Positions 12,641 through 25,067 are shown, numbered from the stretch's first letter. The stretch: DNA of 64,000 nucleotides from Inia geoffrensis (GCA_036417435.1 CM070900.1:117878315-117942314), one strand, 5' to 3'. The notes: generated by a model from the letters alone, not told the origin. Numbers and translations are program-made.

Positions 12641-13924
12641 TATATTACAGGCTTTGGGGTGTAACTACAAGAAAACTGAACTTTAAAATTTAAATTTCAA
12701 TGTTATTACTCTTTCAGATATAGGTTAGACATAAAATTATAAACATAAACTAAATATTATTAACTCATTCCACATATACAAGGTTACTTTAGAAGTTTAT
12801 TTTAAATAAGCATAATTAGCCTTATCACACAGATGCTTATGAGAATAACATTTTTCTCATAAAAAACATTAGGGTTTATTTAATTCACTCAGCTATCCAT
12901 GGTCCAACAAGTATAGCATTCTTTCTCTGAAAGTGGTACCAAGGGGTATATATAATGAGAATGCATGTATGCTTCTTCTGTTACCAGTACCTGAGTGGAG
13001 GGATGTATACACAATCTAGTTTCTTTTCATTGGAATCTAGATGTTTTCAACCTCCACACAATCACAGGATTAAAAATTTGTTGATGTATGTCATCAATAT
13101 AAAACCATCAGTAATTCCTTGAATTTTTCCTTTTAGGCTTGAACAAATGCCTTTGAGTGCTTAAGGTTTCAAGATTGACTGGATGCTACCACTGACTCTC
13201 TATCTATATCCCTATCTGTCATATATATGTATTTTTAAAATAAATTTTCCTTTAAGTCTTAATATTCACAAACCAAAGTTATAGTAAGTAAATCTCTTCT
13301 CATACCTTTGAAAACTTTGTTTTTCTCTAAAATATCTGAAGCTTCGCTGTTACTTGGACCAGTTCAAGGATAAAAACTTGTACACGATGCTTCAGGTGCA
13401 CTCTTTTTGAATAGGCACAGAATACTGCATTCTACCTTGATTCTACAACTCTTAACAGTGACCAGTATTTCACTAGCTGAAAGGGGGCAGACATTACCAT
13501 TTAGCCAAGTATAAATTGTTCCTTTCCGGAACCAACCACCTAAATAAATACATTAAAATAGAAGTCAAAGAGAAATGAGAAATGACAAGTTTCATTTTTG
13601 GTCAAAAGCAGCCCTAAAAGATATTTTTTTTAATTTTGACTTGTTTTTATACTACAAACTTTTTATGATGCAAAAAACAAAAACATGAAAAATAAAAAGC
13701 TTACTGGCAGAAACATCATAATCCTAAGATTAATTATGCATTTTTGCATTTTTCCTCAAAACAGGTTAAAGTGCTTTATTAAATCTCATTAATCTTCAGA
13801 TGTTTTTACTTTAAAAAAAAAAACAAAACACTTCTCAGGTATATATAAATTTAAAAAGACTCATAACTTCATACATATTTCTGTCATTCTAATTCTTGTT
13901 TAAATTGTCATCTTCCTAATCAGA

Positions 13925-15310
13925 AGTACTTAATTTTTGGAAGGTCTCTCAGGACCCCTTTACAGTTTTAAAAAGTGATACCCTAACAGGCTTTCATTTA
14001 TTCATTTACATGGATTATATCTATTGATAATTACCATATTAGAATTTAAAATGTAAATGTTTAAAAATATTTATTAATTCCTTTTAAAATAATAATATAC
14101 CCTATTAACATGGTAACATAAAAAATGAAAAATAATTATAATCTTTACAAGTTTAATAAGAATATTATTGCCTTGCATTTTTGCAAATCTCATGTCTGGC
14201 TTAACTGAAAACTGTTGGATTCTCATATCCATTTCTTTATTCAATCTGTTGCTATATGGTTTTTTTGCTTAAAGTATATGAGGAAAATCTGGCTTTATAC
14301 AAATATGTAGTTGTGAAAGGGATGAGTATTTTAATAGACTTTCAGATAATTATAGATATTCTATTACATTAACCCCAAAACTTGACTAGTGGTACTTTCT
14401 TGGAGGTTGGTTGTAATGTGGAATCTGAAACTATGTATCAATGAACTTTCTGTACCATTCTAATAACCTCTATTGGTCTATTTTGCACTGTGAATGGATC
14501 TTTCACCCAGCCATAATTTTGTATCATCATGCATTGATCACTTAGAAAATACTGGTTCACTAAGCTATGCAGATCATCCAGATATAAACACATTATACAG
14601 TATCAAAACATCACATTCTTCAATATCAGCACCATTTCATCAGAAAAGTCATTAAGTATCTAGGAAGCTGTCAAACTCCTGATGGCAAATATAGGGTTTC
14701 CAAAATACTAATATTTCCTCGAAAGCTCAAATTGTCATTGGCAACAAATACTGCCAGTTATTTCCCTTGAAGTAACAGATTCACTTTGTTCTTTAAAAAA
14801 AAGTCAGATATTCCAGTCTGAATAACCATAATTTGCCTGTCAGTCATTCTCCTTAGTGAAAATGATGTGCACAAAAAAAAAAGCAGCTAGTTCAGCTCTC
14901 AAAGCACCTCTTTTCCTCAAGTCATTGAACTGTGGTACACGGTAGAGGTGCTTTATGAATATGTCCCATTTCATCACAAAGATATTAAAAAGATGTGTAG
15001 CCATAGGTTGAGATTAAATATTTTTTATTGTCTCACCAGGAACATTCGTAAGCGAAACTGGCTTTTTTTGTTTAACTGGGGGCAGTGAAAAACGATATAC
15101 ATTTGTTACCACTGCTTTGATTTGTGCTAAGACACCAGCAGTTTTACTATCCATGGTTTCTGAACCATCATGTAAATGTCACAGTGAAAAAGGCAAATTA
15201 CGTCTTAGTATTATTATAAAAATAGTTTTGATCTTATGAATCTTCTGAATGGATCTCAAGGATCCCCAGGGTTACATGGATCACACTTTGAGAGCTGCTG
15301 TCCTAGACGA
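13925..15310 (-). mobile_element. hAT-Charlie-family DNA transposon remnant, copy A
   Basis: It begins at about GGTCTCTCAGGACCCCTTTA and ends at about GGATCACACTTTGAGAGCTG. The reverse complement of that end (CAGCTCTCAAAGTGTGATCC) resembles a Charlie terminal repeat. On the minus strand the region near 15080-15170 reads as a decayed transposase segment resembling DGSETMDSKTAGVLAQIKAV. It is colinear with copy B at 26830-29380. No intact frame. The subfamily is not assigned. Confidence 0.75.
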
Positions 15311-16046
15311 TCCCACTGGGAATTTACAAATTACCCAAAATTCCCGAATTTGCAGTTCAGTGCTGTTTTTCTTTCCCTTCTCTTTCTTTCACTGGCTTTT
15401 CCAGCTTAGATCACAAAAAAAGGTGTGCCAATAAGAACTAAATGAGAAGCTATTTTGAGGACAATCATATAAAAATGGAATGCCTACTTGGAGATTTCAG
15501 ATAGTTGAATCTTTGTTTTTTAAAATACCATATTTCCAGAAATTTTTAGTACCTCCCAAAAGTTATCACTACATTTTAAATACTGCTGTTGATTTCAATG
15601 AGAAGCTGTAAACTCAGAATCAGTAATTATTCAAAGTAGCCTTAACATATTACCAATAGTAAACAAATTTTCTATCAGAAAGCTAAACTTATAGAAAGAT
15701 ACAGATAATTTGATAATAATTATCAAATTATATAATAAATCAAATTCTATAGAAATAATAAAAACAAATTATATATAAGAACTCTCCTTACTTTGTCACA
15801 GATAGTCTAATAAAAGCTAAGTTATTTCTCCTGTCATCTTCACTGTGGCCTCTCTGATCCAAATTCACAGTCTGAACAGATAAGCCAACACAGGGGGACA
15901 GGAACAATGGACTTAATATTAAGGGCATGCTTTGCTGGATGCTATTTCCTCAATTTCCAAAACCTTCCTAGTCCAACAGCAACAAATTTTCAGTCTTTCA
16001 AATGCCTGTTTCAAATGCCTATAAACGAGATTATATTATAAAATAC

Positions 16047-16117
16047 CTTATTTCATCAGTGTCTGGTACTTTTGTGTAAGGGAGAATGGCTCGAACACGC
16101 CTTCTATCTTCTACTGG
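16047..16117 (-). CDS. RASA1: RASA1 exon 4: linker and first part of the SH3 domain (residues 270-292)
   Basis: This is a 71-bp exon with acceptor GGTTTCTAG and donor AG|GTATTT. It encodes PVEDRRRVRAILPYTKVP then DTDEI, ending with AG of Ser 293. ALPY/AILPY is the ALYDY-type strand that opens an SH3 domain. The p120 RasGAP SH3 lies between the two SH2 domains and is not a classical PxxP binder; it contacts proteins such as DLC1 and G3BP (family knowledge). Phase 0 at entry and phase 2 at exit agree with both neighbours. Confidence 0.97.
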
Positions 16118-16725
16118 CTAGAAACCATAAAAAAATTGATTTACAATAGATAACCTTTCTATGTCAAAGTCAAATTGGGTATGTCCACACAAAGCTAAAG
16201 CCAGTAAAACTCCACATTATAAATTCTGTAGGATCATTCAAACTATTTTTTACTGAGGCTCTAAATACCCAAACCCTGGAAATGATCATCTTATTTTGTT
16301 GTTGTTTGTACAGAAATTCTTTTAACAGTATAACCAATATGTTTTTAATCAGGTAATATGAGTTATCATTTAATTTTAAATACACTACGCAACATATAAA
16401 ATAACCTTTCTCCAATGATGCAGAAGACATTTCAGAATCTTGCAGCAACTTCAGCATTAGCACTATGATATCAGTAATTACTCCTCATTCATTCAGAAAT
16501 ATTTGTTAGGGTATCACCATACAGTACGATAAAAAAAATCTAGTAACTTAAATACAAAGTAACAGAAAAATTACTCTTTTTTTAAAGAAGTTGCCAGTTA
16601 TGCTCTGACACTACAACCAGAATTAAATCTTGAATTATATTATAATAAACATCACGAGAAACTGAACAAGAGCTAAACCCATTAGTAAAGTGAAATAATA
16701 AAGTTTTGAAAGATATTTTACTTGC
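16118..16725 (-). other. RASA1: RASA1 intron 3, GC-AG type
   Basis: This is a 608-bp intron. Its 5' end reads GAG|GCAAGTAAAA and its 3' end GGTTTCTAG|CCAGTAG. GC donors are a rare but legitimate U2 class that need an otherwise near-perfect consensus (AG|GCAAGT), which is exactly what is seen. Retention would add about 40 residues after Glu 269 before a stop at about 16582. No mobile element is seen. Confidence 0.92.
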
Positions 16726-16861
16726 CTCTGGAGGTGCAACTGGATAAAGCAATTTTTCTCCTTTAAGCAAACAGGAAACATGACTGTAATAACCTATTAG
16801 GTCTGACAGAGAAGAAAAACGTCTTCCACCAATGTAGTAATCCCCACACATAGCAATAATC
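16726..16861 (-). CDS. RASA1: RASA1 exon 3: end of the N-terminal SH2 domain (residues 225-269)
   Basis: This 136-bp exon follows acceptor ACAAATAG. It completes the split Arg 224 and encodes IIAMCGDYYIGGRRF, SSLSDLIGYYSHVSC and LLKGEKLLYPVAPPE. This is the C-terminal half of the first SH2 fold and the linker toward the SH3 domain. It ends exactly on a codon (GAG, Glu 269). The donor that follows is GCAAGT, so this intron is of the GC-AG class; the next exon begins in frame with CCA. No GT donor nearby would preserve the conserved PPE-PVEDRRR junction. Confidence 0.97.
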
Positions 16862-17848
16862 CTATTTGTACAGGAAAAAAAATACAGTAAAACAAAAACC
16901 TTTATAACCAATTTTTAAGACCAAGTTCCATATAAATTATAAACCGATAATTTTCATACTTTTCCTTTATCTGCATCCTTATATTAAAATACCACTTATT
17001 AATACCTTCACCATATGCAAATTACTTGAGGTTATTATTTCTTTTGAGAAGATATATGTATGCATTTGATATGAAATACATATCTGACTTATAAACCTCA
17101 ATTACATAATTCATTAAAATATTTATAAATCCATCCTCAGATAACTCTTCTTACTTTCCATATTTAAGACAAAATAGCAATTTTAATTAGTTTTCTTTGG
17201 CTAAAAGTAGTTTACAGATCTCTTGAAATATTTACAGAGTATAATAATAATTTCACATTTCACATGTGATATGACAGTACTCTTAAAGTCTATTTTAAAA
17301 TCTGAAAATTACGGGTATACAAACATTTTATCAGTTAACTTTACAGGACTAGATAATTTTTTTTTCAATGGCTCCCATAAAAATGAAATCAAAGACAATA
17401 ATATATGTAAATATATTGATACAGACTTTGATATCTGTACTTGAAAATCTAGATGCCTGTTTAATTGAAATGAATGCAAAGAGTTTCAGAACAGTGAAGC
17501 TAAAATGAATTAAACTGCACTTAAAATACTGTTTGTATTTTCTGTTACTCTGTGGTCTGAAAGTATACATTTCCTTTGTTTTTGCTTTACCACTCAAAGT
17601 TTCTTTGTAATTCTTTATACTTTAAAAGTGATAACTACACTTATGATTAGCACAAAAAAGTCCAATAATACTGTTTTTTTAAAAAATGTAAGCATTCAAT
17701 AGTATCTACTCTAAATCACTTATTAAATCATTTATTTGAAAACACATTTCTTTCTCCATTATTTAAATGTCACTAAAACAGGTATATTTATGAATACTAC
17801 AGCAAAATAGCTACAGTATGTAGCCTCATAATAGGAATAAAGACTTAC
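16862..17848 (-). other. RASA1: RASA1 intron 2
   Basis: A 987-bp AT-rich intron between GTAAGT and AAATAG. No repeat is recognised. Open frames at 17223-17444 (plus) and 17349-17597 (minus) overlap each other and have no coding character. Confidence 0.9.
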
Positions 17849-18001
17849 CTAAAATGGTTGACAACATTTGTCTGGCTAAGAAATGAAAGTACAAAGGACC
17901 CTGGCCTCCGATCACTCTCTCTTATAAGGTAACTGCCGGACTTCCCTGCCTGCCTGAGGCGTTCTTCTGCTATAGTTCTATCAAGTTTTCCATGATACCA
18001 C
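17849..18001 (-). CDS. RASA1: RASA1 exon 2: most of the N-terminal SH2 domain (residues 174-223)
   Basis: This 153-bp exon has acceptor TTTTTTCTTAG and donor AG|GTAAGT. The translation opens WYHGKLDRTIAEERL and contains YLIRESD; its Arg, residue 200 here (human R207), is the invariant phosphotyrosine-binding arginine of SH2 domains. The exon ends ...NVVNHF plus AG of the next Arg. It starts in phase 2 (completing Gln 173) and ends in phase 2. This domain binds phosphotyrosines on growth-factor receptors and on p190RhoGAP and Dok adaptors. The residue before NVVNHF is Thr (QTNVV); I recall Met there in human. Confidence 0.98.
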
Positions 18002-18633
18002 CTAAGAAAAAAGGTTAAGAGATTAGAATAAAAATAGCAACCATAAAATTACTATTGGCAGTTGAAAAACATACTACTACAGATTTTACATACCTACCTA
18101 CATGTAACTTAGACATTTACATTTTACTCTGAATCAGTCATTCCAATTTTAACTCAATTGTTTTAAATTTCTCAGTCTCTCAAAAATAATTCATTTACTC
18201 AGTTTTTAATCTGTTCGATAAGCTCAGGTCTAATCACCTCACATATTCACCTCTTCTATTTCTGCCCATCTCTCTACCTCGAGGACTGTCTACCTGTTCA
18301 AGATACAAACACTTATTACAATCCAATGCCTACCCAGAAAAATAAGAGTAAGATGGACAAATGGAAACAAATGGCTCATTTACTACCTCTCTATATACTA
18401 AGGAACCAAGACTTGATATAACAAGGCACATGGTACCTGGGAGAAAATAAAACTTTATTCCATTTTAATGTTTGTGCCCTAAAATAGGAAAACAGAATGA
18501 CACTGTCTAAAGGCTGCTATTCTAATTTCCTATTTCAATATGAAGCTGATAATTCTCTTTTGTCTTAAGATGATCCATCCCATAACCACACATTTGAACT
18601 CTTCACATTTATTTAACAAACGTGTGGGAAATA

Positions 18634-18712
18634 CTGGGTTGGCCAAAAAGTTCATTTGGTTTCCCCATAACATCTTACAGAAAAACCCAAACAAACTTTT
18701 TGGCCAAACCAA
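18634..18712. mobile_element. Mariner-derived MITE (79 bp) with TA duplication
   Basis: A short palindromic element. The left end CTGGGTTGGCCAAAAAGTTC and right end GAACTTTTTGGCCAAACCAA-type sequence form inverted repeats of about 30 bp around a short centre. It is flanked by TA on both sides (18632-18633 and 18713-18714). TTGGGTTGGCCAAAAAGT is the terminus of a mariner family common in cetartiodactyls. Confidence 0.9.
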
Positions 18713-20280
18713 TAAATAATACCTTTGTCCCTTTAACCTTCCTGCTCTCAATTTAACTATCTTCTACCTACCATACTACTAGATGATTTGCTTAAATGAC
18801 TGGCTATACCATGGCTACAACTCTAGCATTATCCATACTACCAATCTATGCCTATAAAAGCCACATGGATTGATATAAACAGAAGCACTCTTAGAAACAG
18901 ACTGGAATTTTCATATGGTCATGGTAACAAATCTACAAAGTAATTGTTATGAAATATTTTTATACTTTCCTTTGGTACTTGTCTAACTTGAAACATTCAG
19001 AGGAAAACAATAAACATTCATATTACATTGATATACTTAAATATCTAGCCATAAGTTGACAGTCAAGACTATAATAGAACTATGACGATTTTTGTAAGGT
19101 TGCTGTAATGAAAGCTTACATTGACTCCTTAGTTTATTTAAAAAAAAAAAACCAAAAAACTTAGAACTTCCCCAAAGAATTATTGTTAATTTTCTTCTAA
19201 AACCCAACCCATTTATTTGACAGTTTGTGTATAAGACAGAAATTTAAAAAATGATGAAAAACAATCATGAAGCTTCATTGTAATTCAATAGAAAAAAATA
19301 TAATTGTAAACCATTAGTATTAGAGGAAGAAAGGAAAGAACAATAAACATTGCATTCCTCTAAAATTCTAGTCTTAGTTCAACCACTGTCTTTGAGGCTA
19401 CTGACAATCAAATTTAGCTTTTCAGAGCTGTTTGTGTGTGTTTTTTTTTTTAATTCTAATAGGGAAAGCTTGGACCAATGATCATTAAAAGTTCCTTGAA
19501 GAGCTAAAATTTAATGGTAGATGATCAGGACAATATTTTGAAATTCTAGGCTAGAAGTTTATTTAACTGTGAAAATATATGGGACAACCTTGGAATGTGA
19601 ACCTGGTACATTCCTTATTACCTTAAGTAGTGGAGCTAACCCACAGAGCAGATTTACACACTGAACAAAGACAAAATTAAGGACAATATTAAACAAAGTA
19701 CCTATTTTTGTATACTTGATACTTGTTAAATTTCTGGTGTGTTTTAAGCAAAATGTCAAGATTAAAAGATTTTTTAATCTCATTCCTCTTGTGAACTCAC
19801 CATAAGACGATACACAAAGGTGCATGAGGCATTACACAATAACTAATTTATAATAAATACCTGACTAAAGACTTTTATATATTTGTGATTTTCAGTTTTT
19901 ACATCTATGTACTTTCTATAAGATTCTGGCATTAAAACAGGTATTCAGCTCAAGACAGAGACATAAATCTTAATAAACAACTTTGTTTCCTGATTATTAG
20001 TAATTCCTTTTATGCCAAAAACTCTTGTTTTGAACACATTAGGTAAAACATGTCAATTCTTGATTATGACCATAAACTGAAATAAAATTATCCAATAATA
20101 GGCTTATGAGCACATATGTAGTTGAGCGTGATCCTCAAAACATTCCATTGTTACAAGTCTCCAACTGTTCTAGGCAAAAACTGAATGGTCTTAATCAAAA
20201 CTTAGAATTTCTTGAATTATCCTTATTGTTCACTTCAAATTATCAAGGTGAATCATACTAACAAGAATATTTTAAATATC

Positions 20281-20318
20281 TGCACAGATAGGATGGCTGC
20301 ACAGATAGGATGGCTGCA
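20281..20318. repeat. Two-copy tandem repeat of about 18 bp
   Basis: The unit GCACAGATAGGATGGCT occurs twice in a row, followed by a partial third (GCACTGAT). A local duplication with no evident role. Confidence 0.85.
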
Positions 20319-20540
20319 CTGATACCTCCTAAACGTCTTCAGAAGAGATTAAGCTGACTGGTGAGACTAGGACTTATCAGAAACCTCCATAATTATGGTC
20401 AAGTCTCTATACTTTGTACCTCATTACTATCACTTGTAAAAAAAAGGGAAAATAATCTCCATCTCAACCTCAGAACACATTAAATATTTGTCCTAAACTC
20501 CTTCAAAGAAAAACAAATCTGAAAAAGCACTATATAGGCC

Positions 20541-20740
20541 GTATAGTATAATGGTTAAGAGTAAAGACTCCAGAGTCACTGCTTGTGTTTGAATCCTAGC
20601 TCTGCCACTTGGCTGTACAAATATGGGCAAATTGCTTAATTTCTTAGCCTGAGTTTCCTCATCTAAAAAAGGCACATAATAACAGTACCTGCTTCATAGA
20701 AGGTTGCATGATATTATTATAAATGAACTAATACATATAA
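20541..20740 (+). repeat. MIR SINE, nearly complete
   Basis: It opens GTATAGTATAATGGTTAAGA (tRNA-like head), then TTTGAATCCTAGCTCTGCCA, TGGGCAAATTGCTTAATTTC and GAGTTTCCTCATCTAAAAAA, matching MIR from head to the 3' part. An AT-rich run (ATATATATAAATTATA) follows at about 20743. Confidence 0.9.
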
Positions 20741-22109
20741 AATTATATATATATAAATTATATACAGTATACACAGACTATGGGGCTATTTCAGCTTCAT
20801 CAATGAAAATATCAAATTTTATACTGTTGCATAATGGATGATTAGATCACCTAAGCCTCTGTTATCTTCCTACCTTCCAGTCCTGTTTACACTGCATTTA
20901 ATTTTGGGAAGAGAACAGGAGAAACCAATCTTCATTTCTGCTAAAACATTGATTTTTAAGAGGAAATTTCTTTTTCCAAAGCGTTTTTTTGAACAGTAAC
21001 AGATGATACATATTCATTGACATTGGAAGCTCCAAAGTATTCATAAACTAGAAATTCTTCCACTTCTGGCAATTCTAAAAGGAAACCCTCAAATAGCCCC
21101 ACTCTTTCCCCAATGTGGATATATTCTTTGGAGGAATGGCAAAGACAATATGCATTTGAGATACTTAAATTTGCCTAAATTAATACTTTAATAATAAAAT
21201 ATCTAATGTTCTATTTAAAAGTAAACTATCCCTCTCTCTTGTTCTCTCTCTCTTTCAAGGAAGATTGGGAAAAGAAACAGCAGGAAATTTAAGAAGTAAA
21301 TACATTTTTCTCAGCTAGTTTTGCAGTTTTTGGATTGCCATTTTGCAATCTTAGACAGATACGGAGTCTCTGGATTTCACTTTCTTAGACACTACACAGT
21401 TTATCTAAAATAAAACATCCAAGATGAAACTACATATTAAATAAGTCAACAAGAAAAGAGACAAGTTGGACAAGCTGCAGTAATCATTTTACTTTTAAAT
21501 TTGGAATCACATGAATGTTTTTATGTTGTACATTGGTGCAGTATATTTAAGGGGATTTGGGAGGGCCTTTGTGTTTTTTAGTCTCTCCTAATCAGGTAGA
21601 ATAATATAGAAATCTATACAATGAGAAAACAACCTGGTGTGAATATAGACAGACACAACTCAAACTACACAATTATTTAAAACTAACCTGACAATACTAA
21701 ATGGAAACTGTCTACTACAGTAGAAAACAATTAAAATAGCACTACCATCAAACAAGCTTCCTTTGTCTAAAAAGGAAACTAAATTGAAGTTCCCAGCAGA
21801 TCACTTTTACTTTCCACTATGCTCTTCTTCCTAGTTATGTCACTGACAGGCACTGAAGTTCTCAGAGAGAAACATAAGTGCAGAAATCTAATTGCCAAAA
21901 AATCTCTTGTCACCTGAATTACCTGGAACTCTGTGTGCCTGATCATACCATGAACTTCTAAAGTTTTTCTGTAACTCTCAAAGATGTTAATCATATTTTC
22001 TCACACATGCTGTCCTTTCTGAAATTAAATTGGTTATTTCAGTCTGGTTAATACATATACTAAAAACATTTGCTAAAACTACTATAAATCTCCTAAAACC
22101 TCGATATGT

Positions 22110-22329
22110 CTTTTTTTTTTTTTTTTTTTTTTTTTTTTGCGGTACGTGGGCCTCTCACTGCTGCGGCCTCTCCTGTTGCGGAGCACAGCCTCCGGAGGCG
22201 CAGGCTCAGCGGCCATGGCTCACGGGCCCAGCCACTCCTTGGCATGTGGGATCTTCCCAGACCGGGGCACGAACCCGTGTCCCCTGCATCGGCAGGTGGG
22301 CTCTCAACCACTGCGCCACCAGAGAAGCC
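22110..22329 (-). mobile_element. CHR-1 SINE, minus strand
   Basis: A 28-base T run is followed by the reversed CHR-1 body (GCGGTACGTGGGCCTCTCAC ... CTCTCAACCACTGCGCCACC). It is the same sense as RASA1 and one of only two CHR copies in intron 1 so oriented. Apparent open frames across 22030-22412 are produced by the SINE and are not genes. Confidence 0.95.
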
Positions 22330-22908
22330 ATCCATATTTCTTTTTAACTAACATAGTCCCCACTGTCATACAGTCTGAGCTGGTGGTCAAGAAAAATAAA
22401 CTGACTTTTTAAAGTGAAGGCAAAGTAAAGATACCTTATAGTAAATGATTTTATTGTCTTTCCCCCCCCCCACATTGTTATGCAGACAGGCTAAAATTTG
22501 GTCACTAGTGAATTCACCTGAACCACCACTGGACTAAGCATAAGAGGTGTGGTGCCCCTTAGACCAACTGCATTACTTAAGAAATATTCATGTGTATGTT
22601 TGACATCTTGAGTATATTTGTGTGTTCAGGCAAATAAGAAGTATGTGTGTATGTCTGTGTGTTTGTCTATGCATTTAGTTACATATCTCAGAACAAATTA
22701 GCTCAAGAAAAGAACAGAAATTCTATTTCCTTTTGCCACAGGTAACATATTTACAGGGTCCAAAGAAGGTTTAAATTCTGTGGGAGTATTTTTTAAAGAA
22801 ACAGCACTGTTACATGTCCATCCACCTAAAAATTCAGTTTACTGAAAGACTAATATACTAAAGGTGGGACCAACAACACAATGCTTATGCAATCAAAAGT
22901 TTATATTG

Positions 22909-23066
22909 GACTTCCCTGTTGGTCCAGTGGTTAAGACTTTGCCTTCCAATGCAGGGGTGCGGGTTCAATCCTTGGTAGGGGAGCTAAGATCCCACATGCC
23001 TCACAGGCGAAAAACCAAAACATAAAAGAAAAGCAATATTGTAACGAATTCAGTAAAGACTTAAAA
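22909..23066 (+). mobile_element. CHR-2/SINE2 element with perfect 14-bp target duplication
   Basis: The head GACTTCCCTGTTGGTCCAGT is followed by GGGTTCAATCCTTGGTAGGG (box B region) and a 3' part GCAATATTGTAACGAATTC plus AATAAAGACTT-like tail. It is flanked by AAAAGTTTATATTG at 22895-22908 and 23067-23080. The tail differs from CHR-1 copies, marking a separate subfamily. Confidence 0.93.
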
Positions 23067-23689
23067 AAAAGTTTATATTGAAGTACACTTGACCAAGATA
23101 GTCTCATTCTAACCTTAACTCCCATCACCCTAGAAAACAGATAATGAAAGAGTAGAAAGAGCCACACCCTCTCCAAAAACTGTTATACACTAATCAAACA
23201 TATTTATTTAAAAAAAAAAAAGGAAAAAAAAAAAGGGAAAAGCACAATACTTACTAGCCAGAGGCTAACATCAGTTCCTACCTCACAGCCTGTAGCCCTG
23301 GTATCAGTGAAATTTCATTTCTCAAAAAAACTACCAATTCTTACAGTTGACCTTTTCTTAGAACTTCAAAAATTACAGGGTCATATCAGTGACTAAGTAC
23401 ATGAAAAGAGGGCAATAAAATGACTTGTGACCATGTGGTCCAATGAATGCATTACTGCAACATAGTTGTAAACTATCTTGAAGGGTAGTTTTTCTACTTA
23501 AAGAGAAACACTGTGATTTTTTTGTTTTCTTTGTTTAATTTCACAATGTTCAATCTAAAACTTTGGAGGGTATGGTGATTCAGTGGCTACCTACTGCAAC
23601 TATAACATTTCTTAACCTGTATTTTAAGATATACCTTTAAAACACTGAATCTGAAGTTTAAAAGCAAACTTTAGTCTGGCATGGCCTTT

Positions 23690-24030
23690 TATTTCATCCA
23701 TCTCCAACAAACTATGTGTCAAGCATTGGGCTACATGGTAGAAAAACAAGTTAATACCACAGAACTCCACGACATAGGTCTCATGGAGAACACAGACAAA
23801 TCAGGCAACTGCAATCTGATACAGCAAGTACTAGAATGCGGGGGTATATGGAAAAACTTCAGTCTTAGCATTTTAGTATACACTTTCTGAAAAAACTGAT
23901 GGCGAAATGGAAACCTACAAGCCAAGTAGCAACTAATTCAGAGAAAGCAAGGGACTGAGAAGGTGAGAAAGATATCACTGGCAGAGGGAAAAAGTAAAGA
24001 CAAGCAAAGACCAAAAAAAGTTCATATACA
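23690..24030 (-). repeat. Probable L2 fragment, minus orientation
   Basis: CAACAAACTATGTGTCAAGC, then TCATGGAGAACACAGACAAA and a downstream AGAAAGATATCACTGGCAGA segment resemble a reversed L2 3' end. Weakly conserved. The 23681-23890 open frame falls in it. Confidence 0.5.
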
Positions 24031-24255
24031 GATATGGGAATATGAGGATACTTTAAACTTTCAAAATATACTTTGCAAGCCTAATTCTTATCAGATAATA
24101 TGGAAAGAATATAACCTTCTGAATTAGACTAGATTTATAAACTTACTTGCTGAACTTCTTTCAGTACCTCAAAGAGAAATGTATCTCAAAGAACATTTTA
24201 AAAGTTCAAAATATTCTCAGATCTATCCACTCATTTGCTTCCAGCAATAACCCAA

Positions 24256-24280
24256 GCGGGGCGGGGGGGGGGGGGGGGGC
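24256..24280 (+). repeat. Poly-G tract
   Basis: GCGGGGC is followed by an uninterrupted run of about 18 G. On the RASA1 transcript strand this is poly-C. Its length is probably polymorphic or hard to sequence. Confidence 0.9.
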
Positions 24281-24363
24281 AGGCATTAGAACACAGCACT
24301 CAAAGTTCTCCACCGTAAGTCCATTATTCTCTCCTATGTCCCCTATATCCCAAATTGCATTTA

Positions 24364-24425
24364 TTCATTCAACAAATATTTTTTAAGCACCTGCTATGTT
24401 TAGGTACTGTTTTAGACATAGGTTT
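24364..24425 (-). repeat. Short L2 3' end, minus orientation
   Basis: ATTCATTCAACAAATATTTT, then TAAGCACCTGCTATGTTTAG and GTACTGTTTTAGACA: the reversed L2 terminus, in opposite orientation to the larger L2 that follows. Confidence 0.75.
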
Positions 24426-24768
24426 TCTCCCTATGCTTTCTCAAAATGTTTTTCCTATGTAACATTTTTTTAAATAAGGTGAAAAGATTATGCAATTTAG
24501 CCAAAAGTCATCCTAAAATTAAGGTATTTTCTATGTCTTTTTTTCCCCTCAGAAATTTCTATTTCTCTATTCCCACTCATAGGAATATCAGTATCTCTTC
24601 AGCTCAAATTATAACTTCTCTATGAGGATAATTCCCAAATTGTTCTCCCTAAAGCTGGCTTTCCTCCTAAGCTTCAGGCCTAAGTTACCAAGTACCTGCT
24701 AAGAAGCTTCACCCTAAGATGACTATAGCCAAATCTAAAATATCAGCAACTGTCCTTACAAACACATA

Positions 24769-24818
24769 CACATGCGCACGCACGCACACACACACACACA
24801 CACACACATACACACACC
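24769..24818 (+). repeat. (CA)n microsatellite
   Basis: ACATGCGCACGCACGCAC leads into about 14 CA units with one CATA interruption. A candidate length-variable marker. Confidence 0.95.
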
Positions 24819-25025
24819 CCTCTTCCTCTTTACTCCTCTATCCTGTTAATGGCACCAGCATCTTTCCTAGTGTTTAGACTCAAAAATTCAAAAGCAACAC
24901 TGATTCCTTCCTATCTCTCTACCCATAACACTACTGCCAACTCGCATACTGCATCTCCAACCTCACCAATTACTCTCGTTCAGGCCCTCTTTTTCTCTTT
25001 CTATTTCAACCCGTCCTACAACTGT

Positions 25026-25067
25026 GCAGACTATACTCCAATAAGATGTTAAAAAAAAAAAAAAAAA
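25026..25067 (+). repeat. L1 3'-tail scrap
   Basis: CTATACTCCAATAAGATGTT plus a 17-base A run equals the last bases of the young L1 found at 8035 and 45313, here nearly complete truncation. It may be a minimal L1 insertion inside the L2. Confidence 0.6.

Larger units (their letters stand above)
12349..16046 (-). other. RASA1: RASA1 intron 4
   Basis: A 3698-bp intron. It carries a MIR fragment (about 12480-12640) and a minus-strand hAT-Charlie-like copy (about 13925-15310). The 12640-13920 and 15310-16046 segments are AT-rich without recognised features. Confidence 0.9.

Noticed and set aside
22030..22412. Cluster of plus and minus frames containing motifs such as VESPPADAGD and RSHMPRSGWAREP
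   Set aside because: The same peptides recur at each CHR-1 SINE in the window, so they are translations of the SINE body, not genes.
24769..24818. Possible CRISPR or other array-like repeat
   Set aside because: It is a plain CA microsatellite inside an L2 element in a mammalian genome.
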